A stretch of DNA of 8,671 nt from Xanthobacteraceae bacterium (GTDB lineage Bacteria > Pseudomonadota > Alphaproteobacteria > Rhizobiales > Xanthobacteraceae), in NCBI GenBank assembly GCA_030037185.1, contig JASHRR010001173.1, positions 1-8,671 on the forward strand, written 5' to 3'. Every line of letters starts with the position of its first letter. Position 1 is the stretch's first letter. This document shows positions 1 to 5,788 of the stretch, piece after piece. Below the pieces are notes generated by a model. That model did no database searches, was not told the DNA's origin, and saw only the letters and a list, made by a program, of their open reading frames with translations. Made by a program: the position numbers and the translations under genes.

Positions 1-632
1 ATATCACCTCAGACTTGGCGGCAGCAGTGCCGATCGTAGCCAACTGGTCGCTTTCGTCTATTCCTCGCGCGATCGGCAGCGACGAGGTGACTCGATTGCT
101 TGCCAGCATCAATCGCGATACGCCCGTCGGGTGCCGCGATTATGCGATGATACTCGCGTTGGCGCGATTGGGATTACGATCAAGTGAGATAATTTCGCTC
201 GAACTCGACGATATCGACTGGGTTGCTGGAAAGATCCGCGTACGTGGCAAGAACGGTCAACGCAACGACCTTCCGTTGCCAGCGGATGTTGGCGAGGCGA
301 TCGCCGACTACCTGCGGACCTCGCATCGACGCAGTGTCAACCGTCGCGTCTTCTTGCGCGACAAGGCTCCGATCCGCGGTTTCAAGGGGCCGAGTGGACT
401 CGGATCGATCATCCGACGCTCACTCACGAGGGCCAGCATCGATTCTCCCACAAAGGGAGCGCACCAATTCCGACACGGCCTTGCCTCAGAGATGCTGCGC
501 GGTGGCGCCTCGCTGGGCGAGATCGGTGAAGTTCTGGGACACCGTCATGTGCAGACAACGGCGATCTACGCCAAGGTCGATCTCGACGCGTTGCGAACAC
601 TGGCTTTGCCATGGCCGGGAGAAGCCCAATGA
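1..632 (+). CDS. ritA: Tyrosine recombinase, first of a trio (5'-partial)
   Basis: This is the C-terminal catalytic part of a tyrosine recombinase (integrase family), an enzyme that cuts and rejoins DNA through a covalent 3'-phosphotyrosine. The frame is open to the left window edge, so the N-terminal DNA-binding domain lies outside and the TTG at 15 is unlikely to be the true start. Counting from that TTG, the catalytic set is R55 (in GLRSSE), K79 (RGKNG), H150 and R153 (HQFRH), H176 (LGHRH) and nucleophile Y185 (TTAIYAK). Nothing is missing from the active site. Its TGA stop overlaps the ATG of the next recombinase (ATGA at 629-632), so the two are translationally coupled. Three consecutive recombinases are the hallmark of RIT elements; the ritA name rests on gene order, not on a subfamily match. 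The family is certain, the RIT assignment likely. Confidence 0.9.
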   Translation, partial: ITSDLAAAVPIVANWSLSSIPRAIGSDEVTRLLASINRDTPVGCRDYAMILALARLGLRSSEIISLELDDIDWVAGKIRVRGKNGQRNDLPLPADVGEAIADYLRTSHRRSVNRRVFLRDKAPIRGFKGPSGLGSIIRRSLTRASIDSPTKGAHQFRHGLASEMLRGGASLGEIGEVLGHRHVQTTAIYAKVDLDALRTLALPWPGEAQ

Positions 633-1573
633 GCGCACTCCGACAGGCTGTTCAGGGCTACATCGAGATGCGGCGAGGGCTGGGGTTCAAGCTGCGAGAC
701 ACAGAACGGGGATTGATCGATTTTGCCGCCTTCCTCGAGGCTAACGACACGCCACACATCACGACTGAACTGGCCCTTGCCTGGGCTCAGCGACCCTCGC
801 ACGCGCAGCCTGCGCATTGGGCGAAACGATTGGGGTATGTCCGCGTATTCGCCCGTCATCGAGTTGCCGCTGATCCGCGAACCGAGATTCCCCCAGACGG
901 TTTGTTACCCTTTCGCCCGAAGCGAGTTCGGCCTTATCTCTATACAAAGGAGGACATCCAGCGCCTCCTGTCCGCAGCGCTTGAGATGCCGTGTCGATAT
1001 ACTCGCTGCAGGCTCAGGCCATGGACATACCATTGCCTGTTCGGATTGCTGAGCGTTTCCGGCCTGCGCGTCGGCGAAGCCCGCAGCCTCAAGCTTTCGG
1101 ATATCGATTTCGATGCCGCTGTGCTGACGATCCGCGGCACGAAGTTCGGAAAGTCCCGTCTTGTGCCGATGCACGCGTCAACGTGTGCAGTGCTCAAGGA
1201 TTATCTCAAACGCCGCCGACAGCATTGTGCGGCCCAAGCGGCGTCTCCTTATTTGTTCACTTCCCAGTTGGGCAACCGCCTTGATGTGGGAGACATTCAT
1301 CGAACATTCTATACTCTGTCTCGCCAGATCGGCCTGCGAGGCGCAACTGACAGCCACGGCCCGCGCCTGCATGACATGCGGCATGTGTTCGCGACGAACA
1401 CGCTGGTGCGTTGGTACGAAGCCGAGCAAGATCCCGAGCGGCTCCTGCCGATTTTGTCCACCTATCTCGGTCATGTCCACGTGGCCGATACCCAATGGTA
1501 CCTCACCGGTTCACCCGAGCTGATGAAAGAAGCAATGCGCCGCCTTGAGCGGCGCTGGGAGGATCGGGCATGA
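629..1573 (+). CDS. ritB: Tyrosine recombinase, second of a trio
   Basis: This is a complete tyrosine recombinase of 314 residues. I chose the ATG at 629 over the in-frame ATG at 611 because it forms the ATGA overlap with the previous stop and has GGGAG (617-621) at good spacing. The N-terminal part (residues about 1-90) is a helical SAM-like core-binding domain. The catalytic domain follows, with R147 (SGLRVGE), K172 or K175 (GTKFGK), H248 and R251 (HDMRH), H282 (LGHVH) and Y291 (DTQWYLT). Its own stop again overlaps the next start (ATGA at 1570-1573), so the three enzymes are probably made together from one mRNA. In RIT elements all three recombinases are thought to take part in mobility; their individual roles are not settled. 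Length and position suit the middle gene of such an element. Confidence 0.93.
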   Translation: MSALRQAVQGYIEMRRGLGFKLRDTERGLIDFAAFLEANDTPHITTELALAWAQRPSHAQPAHWAKRLGYVRVFARHRVAADPRTEIPPDGLLPFRPKRVRPYLYTKEDIQRLLSAALEMPCRYTRCRLRPWTYHCLFGLLSVSGLRVGEARSLKLSDIDFDAAVLTIRGTKFGKSRLVPMHASTCAVLKDYLKRRRQHCAAQAASPYLFTSQLGNRLDVGDIHRTFYTLSRQIGLRGATDSHGPRLHDMRHVFATNTLVRWYEAEQDPERLLPILSTYLGHVHVADTQWYLTGSPELMKEAMRRLERRWEDRA

Positions 1574-2568
1574 TCAAGCATGCGAGCCTGGCGCCACTTT
1601 TGGAGCGCTTTTTCACCCGACGCCTGATGCAACAGCGGCAGGCAAGCCACCATACTATCACTTCCTACCGCGATACATTTCGGCAGTTGCTGAAGTTCGC
1701 CGAACGAACATTGCACAAGCCGCCGTCTCGCTTGAACTTCGAGGAGATCGATGCGCCGTTTATCGTCGCCTTCCTTGATGACCTGGAGAACCATCAGGAT
1801 ATCAGCGTCCGCAGCCGTAACCTGCGCCTCACGGCGATTCATTCGTTCTTTCGCCACGCGGCCTTCGAGGCACCCCAGCATTCCGCCCAAATCCAACGTG
1901 TGCTTGCAATTCCCAGTAAGCGCTTCACTCGAACCCTCGTCAATTTCCTGACCCGCCCAGAGGTCGATGCCTTGCTGGCCGCACCGGATCAATCAACCTG
2001 GTCCGGGCGACGCGATCACGCGTTCCTACTGGTCGCGGTACAGACCGGATTGCGGCTATCGGAGATCACTGGTCTCAAGCGGGACGATCTGTTCTTCGGC
2101 ACGGGCGCCCACCTGCGGGTCATTGGCAAAGGGCGCAAGGAACGCTGCACCCCGTTCGCCAAATCTACGACCGCAGTCTTGAGAAGCTGGCTGAAAGAGC
2201 CTCAGCGCGGAGAAGAGAGTATCCTGTTTCCCAGCGCCAGAGGAGAGCGGCTGAGCGTTCATGGCGTTCAGTATATCCTGAACAAACACCGCCAGACCGC
2301 TTCTGCCGTGTGCCCGTCTCTGAAGGGAAAGCGCGTTACTGTTCATCGTCTGAGGCACACGATGGCCATGGACCTCCTGCAGGCGGGCGTTGATCGCGCG
2401 GTCATCGCCCTCTGGCTCGGCCATGAATCAGTCGAGACCACACAGATCTATCTCGAGGCGACGTTGGCGATGAAGGAGACGGCATTGGCAAAAACGATCC
2501 CATATTCCGGTAAGTCATCCCGCTTCCGGCCCGACGACAACCTGCTGGAGTTCTTGAACAGCCTGTAG
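1570..2568 (+). CDS. ritC: Tyrosine recombinase, third of a trio
   Basis: This is a complete tyrosine recombinase of 332 residues. The start is fixed by the ATGA overlap and by a near-consensus ribosome binding site, GGGAGGA at 1557-1563, six bases before the ATG. Residues about 5-115 form the N-terminal core-binding domain (helical, Arg/His rich). The catalytic domain has R162 (TGLRLSE), K187 (IGKGRKER), H259 and R262 (HRLRH), H285 (LGHES) and Y294 (TTQIYLE), all in canonical spacing. The closing segment, including DNLLEFL, follows the nucleophile and may be the swapped C-terminal helix typical of the family. A cluster of inverted repeats begins nine bases after the stop, as expected if the gene lies next to the element's right end. 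All six catalytic residues are present, so the enzyme is probably active. Confidence 0.93.
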   Translation: MIKHASLAPLLERFFTRRLMQQRQASHHTITSYRDTFRQLLKFAERTLHKPPSRLNFEEIDAPFIVAFLDDLENHQDISVRSRNLRLTAIHSFFRHAAFEAPQHSAQIQRVLAIPSKRFTRTLVNFLTRPEVDALLAAPDQSTWSGRRDHAFLLVAVQTGLRLSEITGLKRDDLFFGTGAHLRVIGKGRKERCTPFAKSTTAVLRSWLKEPQRGEESILFPSARGERLSVHGVQYILNKHRQTASAVCPSLKGKRVTVHRLRHTMAMDLLQAGVDRAVIALWLGHESVETTQIYLEATLAMKETALAKTIPYSGKSSRFRPDDNLLEFLNSL

Positions 2569-2576
2569 ATCGAGCT

Positions 2577-2666
2577 GACTATGTCGGGTGGCCCGGGCAT
2601 TCCTGCGGAAAATGTCTTTGTTCCTCAGATATTTACCGTCAATGGTCAGAGCTACTCGACATAGTC
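2577..2666. repeat. 10-bp inverted repeat pair beside the recombinase trio
   Basis: GACTATGTCG at 2577-2586 and its exact reverse complement at 2657-2666 face each other across 70 bases, right after the third recombinase stop. Both copies are also followed, in the same direction, by a similar GTC(G/C)GGTGG stretch (from 2584 and 2664), so the site has a direct as well as an inverted component. The shared CTATGTC core also forms the arms of the palindrome at 2682-2713. I infer these are recombinase-binding arms near the element end; the sequence shows only the repeats. Confidence 0.6.
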
Positions 2667-2681
2667 CGGTGGGGTAGATAG

Positions 2682-2713
2682 TGCCGGCTATGTCGATCAA
2701 GACATAGCCGGCA
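2682..2713. repeat. 13-6-13 palindrome, candidate recombinase core site
   Basis: A perfect inverted repeat: TGCCGGCTATGTC at 2682-2694, spacer GATCAA at 2695-2700, and the exact complement at 2701-2713. Tyrosine-recombinase core sites (for example Xer dif, 11-6-11) have two inverted arms around a 6-8 bp crossover region, and this matches that geometry. It lies 113 bases after the trio. As RNA it would fold into a strong hairpin and might also stop transcription, but no T-run follows, so an intrinsic terminator is the weaker reading. Confidence 0.6.
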
Positions 2714-3066
2714 TGCCTTCGCCGTGCGCGCGTTACGGGCCTGCCCGGACGCAAGGGATCACATCACGCGACATATGCGAGAGTTCCGAAGCCTGAGCGC
2801 TCATTAATGTACCTGCAATAGCCGCGGTGATGAGGCGATCAAGGGCTCCCGCTGGCTAAGGGCCACGCACCGCAACGCCCTCTTGGTGCAACAAAGCGTT
2901 TCTGCTAACCACGAGGCAGCAATTTGCAAGCCAGCGACCGGAATCGTGAGGCGGTAGATAGATGGTCGAACGACTTCGTGCGAACGCACCATCCACTTTC
3001 CGGCTAAGTCGGAGAGAGCACCTATGTCGTAAGAAAACTGTGTTGGCGCGCGAGAGCGCCGTGAAC
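2714..3066. other. Intergenic stretch without a recognisable gene; two CTATGTCG-like half-sites
   Basis: I see no convincing gene on either strand. Two direct half-sites related to the recombinase repeats occur near the right side: CGGCTAAGTCG at 3001-3011 (one mismatch to the palindrome arm) and CCTATGTCG at 3021-3029, with cores 18 bases apart. They may mark the outer boundary of the mobile element or an older insertion scar. A short plus-strand reading around 2829-2957 contains an AIKGSRWL-like string faintly reminiscent of ISL3-type transposases, but it is too weak to call. Confidence 0.4.
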
Positions 3067-3104
3067 TCGAGTTTACAAACTCGAAGGTATTTGTTCTTTA
3101 TAAA
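3067..3104 (+). promoter_or_regulatory. Possible promoter with a palindromic operator
   Basis: An 8-bp perfect inverted repeat with a 2-base centre (TCGAGTTT-AC-AAACTCGA, 3067-3084) is followed by an AT-rich stretch with a TATAAA-like -10 at 3099-3104. The palindrome overlaps a TTTACA-like -35 at 3072-3077; the spacer of about 21 bases is longer than usual. Placement directly before the copper storage gene suggests a metal-responsive operator, but no known consensus is matched and the promoter is inferred from AT content and position. Confidence 0.3.
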
Positions 3105-3147
3105 TACGTGTCTTTCAATCGATTTTATTTTGATTCGGAGACATGTC

Positions 3148-3852
3148 ATGACAAAGGACATCATACAGCCGAGTCATGATTTTGCCAGCCACGCGTCATT
3201 GGCGCGCAGGTAAATATTGAAATTGACCTACGCAATGAGCGCCGCCGCGGCGGGCGCTGCCCTTACTTCCTGCAACTGGGCCGACGCTCAAAATCCTGAC
3301 CACCCAGCCCATGTTGGCCACGAGGGACAGGCCACGACAGGGCCAACGAAAAATCAGGATTTGTTTGATGCAGCCGAATTGTGTGTGACTCGCGGGAAAA
3401 ATCAGGATTTGCTTGATGCGGCCCTATTGTGTGTCAATCGCGGGGAGGCATGTATCGACCACTGCGCCAAACAATTGGGCGCAGGCGATATATCTATGAA
3501 GGATTGTATGGACAGCGTCTCGACCGTGCTTCCAATGTGTACAGCTGTCGCGAGATTTGCAGCCTTTGATGCGCCTCGTCTCAAAGAAGTGGTGAAATTA
3601 TGTGTTGACGTTTGCAGCGACTGCGAGAAGGAGTGCCGCAAACACGAGCAGCATCATGCGCAATGTGAGAACTGTGCTGATTCTTGTGCTGCTTTCATCA
3701 GAGAAGGCAAGAAGGTGGCCGGTGCGTACTTACCATTTTTTCTGCAGGGAGAGAGGGGTATTCTCGTAGGGAGAAAGGGCCGTTGGAGGGCCGGCGGCCG
3801 AGGCCGATCATTCCCGAAGCGAGCGGGGCGATCCGAAAGCCGCGGCCCTTGA
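3148..3852 (+). pseudogene. Csp1-like four-helix-bundle copper storage protein, interrupted
   Basis: Csp1-type proteins store many Cu(I) ions on cysteines lining a four-helix bundle and are exported by Tat. An ATG at 3148 with GGAG upstream (3137-3140) opens a leader ending in SLARR. A TAA at 3211-3213 then stops the frame, and the same frame resumes with ILKLTYAMSAAAAGAA, so together they read as a Tat signal (RR-stop-IL) plus hydrophobic core. A single change from CAA or GAA would give this TAA. The mature part has the family cysteine pattern (GEACIDHC, DCMDS, LCVDVCSDCEKEC, CENCADSC). It carries an internal 48-bp duplication, and near the end two expected cysteines are Phe (TTC, 3694-3696) and Gly (GGC, 3706-3708), each one base from TGC. 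The family's usual end is passed at about 3725; the frame then runs on for about 42 unrelated codons to 3852. Translation could restart at TTG 3217, but without an RR motif. The family is clear; a pseudogene is likely. Confidence 0.75.
3349..3444 (+). repeat. 48-bp tandem duplication inside the Csp1-like gene
   Basis: Two adjacent 48-bp units, 3349-3396 and 3397-3444, are identical at 42 positions. They encode KNQDLFDAAELCVTRG and KNQDLLDAALLCVNRG, so the first helix of the bundle is repeated in frame and one cysteine is added. From memory, family members carry this segment once. The six differences show the duplication is not brand new, or that it arose by conversion from a related gene. Confidence 0.85.
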
Positions 3853-3933
3853 CTGTCGCCTGCACGTCTTAGCCCAATTCCGAGCTGGCTGCTAGGGTCG
3901 TACCATGTCCAAAACTTATCGCAGGAGGCAGCA

Positions 3934-4320
3934 ATGAGGCTATCGCTCCGGGTGCTGTTAGCATCCTTGCTCGCCGCAACAATCGGAATGAGTACCTTTG
4001 GCGAACAGGACGAAGCCGTCGCCTTCAGCTCGCAGGCCAATGAACGAGGGAAAGTAATATCGGTCGGGGCAAGTGGACAAGACACTGTTGGCGCACTGAT
4101 GCCGTTACCGCTTTGGCCGCCGGCCCGGTTGCACAAGGAGCAGTGCCAGCGAAATCACCCTCGACGCGTCGCCTGCGCTGACCGAGCGGTTGCGTCAATG
4201 AGGCGCCCTGCGTCGGACGAATCCATCTTCCGTGCGGAATGTCTTGTGATGGCTATGTTTGAAGTATTCAAACCAGCCCCGCAGCGTCCGGTTGACGTCC
4301 GCGATGGTCTGGTAGGCTAG
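3934..4320 (+). CDS. Hypothetical secreted protein, probably chimeric or decayed
   Basis: A strong ribosome binding site (AGGAGG, 3924-3929) precedes the ATG at 3934. The first 25 or so residues (MRLSLRVLLASLLAATIGMS) look like a Sec signal peptide: basic start, hydrophobic core, small residues. After about residue 60 the sequence becomes rich in Arg, Pro and Cys with no recognisable fold. The last third (4198-4305) lies opposite a maturase fragment on the other strand, so it is unlikely to be native coding sequence. The real start of a copper-cluster gene may therefore have been cut off and run into inserted DNA. It does not resemble the usual HupE N-terminus, so I cannot say it is the lost start of the downstream gene. 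Product unknown. Confidence 0.35.
   Translation: MRLSLRVLLASLLAATIGMSTFGEQDEAVAFSSQANERGKVISVGASGQDTVGALMPLPLWPPARLHKEQCQRNHPRRVACADRAVASMRRPASDESIFRAECLVMAMFEVFKPAPQRPVDVRDGLVG
4195..4305 (-). pseudogene. Group II intron reverse transcriptase/maturase fragment
   Basis: On the minus strand, 4207-4305 encodes IADVNRTLRGWFEYFKHSHH followed by KTFRTEDGFVRRR. This matches, from memory, the maturase (domain X) region of group II intron-encoded proteins, where NRTLRGWFxYFKHS and a downstream RRR element are conserved. Only about 33 residues remain; they run into a TGA at 4195-4197 with no RT palm domain upstream, and the GAILAYQT preceding the match may already be foreign or rearranged. It is a dead remnant of an intron or intron-bearing element. 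Its insertion or deletion could explain why the neighbouring HupE gene has lost its 5' part. Confidence 0.65.
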
Positions 4321-4423
4321 AATTGCACCGTAAGACGCGTGTCCCACTCCCGGCACGTTAAGGCGTAAGCCAGCGACGTGCCTCATTCTCAGCGGAGCCG
4401 GCTGGCTGGTCGGAAATGGCGTA

Positions 4424-5263
4424 GGGACCGTCACTTCGTTTACGGTCGCTCATTCGATCTCGCTCATAGGCTCGGCGCTGGGCTTTATTCCTGACGCGCT
4501 ATGGTTTCCGCCATTGATCGAGACGCTGATTGCAGCCACCATCGTCTTTATGGCATTGGAAAACATCGTTGGTGTCAATGCTGGACAACGTTGGATCTAT
4601 GCGTTCGCGTTCGGGCTGATCCACGGTTTCGGCTTTTCCTTTGCATTGCGCGAGCAGCTGCAGTTTGCCGGGGACAACCTCGTGACTTCCCTCCTTGGCT
4701 TCAACGTCGGGGTAGAGATCGGTCAGCTAACCGTGCTAATAGTCATGGTGTCGGCCCTCTCTTTGTTATTCAAATACGTCGTGGCGGAACGCATGGGCGT
4801 GATCATCCTGTCCGCGTTGGTCGCTTACACCGGCTGGCATTGGATGCTCGATCACAGTGAACAGCTGACCAAGTATCCGGTCCCGAAAATCGATGCCGCC
4901 TTCCTCATCATGGTTATGCGAGGCATGATGGCGGCGCTCGTTCTCGCAGCCATCGTGTGGGCTTTCAGCGGCTTGGTTCGTCGCTTCATGCAATCCAAGG
5001 ACCTGCTGTCAGAAACTGCTGTAATACCGGCGACCAACGACAGGTCCGCTGACATCCAATGGACCGCCGATGGATTGCGCCGATCCTTCCGTCCGGGTCG
5101 GCCGAGTAGGCCCAGGGAATTCCACCCCGAGCCCCTCACAGGTAGGGTCGAGGACTGGCGCGCCGGTTTAGGTCGAAGCTTGTTTTATTGGGATAGAAGT
5201 CGGGCGCGCCCCGCTGTAGGTGGGGGGCCGATCGTCCAAGCGAAATTCGGAGAGGTTCAATGA
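4424..5263 (+). pseudogene. HupE/UreJ-family membrane protein, N-terminally truncated
   Basis: HupE/UreJ proteins are inner-membrane, multi-helix proteins linked to nickel or cobalt uptake; this subtype often sits in copper clusters. Recognisable homology starts at about 4424 with VTSFTVAHSISL (conserved His), then PDALWFPPLIETLIAA, ALENIVG, GLIHGFGFS (second conserved His), NVGVEIGQL (conserved Glu) and GWHWML, with about five or six membrane segments up to about 4980. In full-length relatives a long extracytoplasmic N-terminal domain and the G-DHLLF-type helix come first; here they are absent. The frame is open back only to a stop at 4331-4333 and has no ATG. The only plausible start, TTG 4514, would discard the first helix. 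After about residue RRFM (about 5000) the tail is not family-like and reads through an intron-like hairpin. Its TGA overlaps the next ATG (ATGA 5260-5263), probably by chance. Probably non-functional. Confidence 0.75.
5100..5141 (-). other. Group II intron 3'-end-like hairpin (domain VI remnant)
   Basis: Read on the minus strand, this stretch begins CTGTGAGGGGCTCGGGG and ends GGGCCTACTCGG. From memory it resembles the segment after domain V in many bacterial group II introns. As RNA, GGCUCGGGG (5125-5133) pairs over nine positions, two of them G-U, with CCCUGGGCC (5109-5117) around a 7-base loop. The domain V hairpin that should precede it (on the minus strand, from 5142 upward) is missing, so only the tip of an intron would remain. 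It is not collinear with the maturase fragment at 4195-4305 for a single intron. Confidence 0.4.
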
Positions 5264-5778
5264 TTCGTTCGCTACTTGTTGCCACGCTGGCCGCCGCCGC
5301 AATCACGCCAGCCATCGCCCATATTACATTGGAATCGTCGGAGGCGCAGATTGGCGCCGGCTATAAGGCCGTCCTGCGCGTGCCGCATGGTTGCGGGGAA
5401 AGTCCCACCACCGCGATCCGCGTGAAGATTCCGGAAGGCGTTATCGGCGTGAAGCCGATGCCCAAGCCGGGCTGGACGCTCACGACCGCAACCGGCAAGT
5501 ACCCCAAGACGTACAAGCTTTTTAACGCGGAAGTGAAGGAAGGCGTCACCGAGATCGACTGGTCGGGCGGAAAGCTTCCCGACGTTTGGTACGACGAATT
5601 CGTGTTCACCGGCTTTCTTTCCGGCGACCTTGAGCCTGGTAAGAAGCTTTACTTTCCAGTCGTGCAGGAATGCGAAAAGGGCGTGCACCGGTGGATCGAA
5701 ATTCCGGCAGGTAGCAAATCCCGCGATGACTATCCGGAGCCGCCGGAGCTGAAGCTCTTGCCCACGACGGCCCACTAA
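5260..5778 (+). CDS. YcnI-family (DUF1775) copper-binding exported protein
   Basis: This is a 172-residue exported protein of the YcnI/DUF1775 family, which binds Cu(II) with a mononuclear site using the N-terminal histidine of the mature protein. A Sec signal peptide (residues 1-20, ending AIA) is followed directly by H21, so cleavage would expose the histidine ligand. Family blocks present are LRVPHGC (with C45), PTTAIRVKIPEGV, VKPMPKPGW, YDEFVFTGF, LYFPVVQECEKGVHRWIEIP (with C138). C45 and C138 could form a disulphide, and W145 is a candidate for the conserved Trp near the site. The start is supported by GGAGAGG at 5249-5255. It lies ten bases before the CopC-CopD gene, the usual partner of DUF1775 genes, so the two are probably cotranscribed and act together in moving copper through the periplasm. 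It appears intact. Confidence 0.93.
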   Translation: MIRSLLVATLAAAAITPAIAHITLESSEAQIGAGYKAVLRVPHGCGESPTTAIRVKIPEGVIGVKPMPKPGWTLTTATGKYPKTYKLFNAEVKEGVTEIDWSGGKLPDVWYDEFVFTGFLSGDLEPGKKLYFPVVQECEKGVHRWIEIPAGSKSRDDYPEPPELKLLPTTAH

Positions 5779-5788
5779 AAAACAGCGG

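Noticed and set aside
2829..2957. AIKGSRWL-like string that could be an ISL3-type transposase remnant
   Set aside because: Only about eight residues look right, the following residues do not match, and there are no terminal repeats.
3684..3872. Alternative-frame open stretch at the end of the Csp1-like gene
   Set aside because: Overlaps the recognised cysteine-rich frame and shows no family motif.
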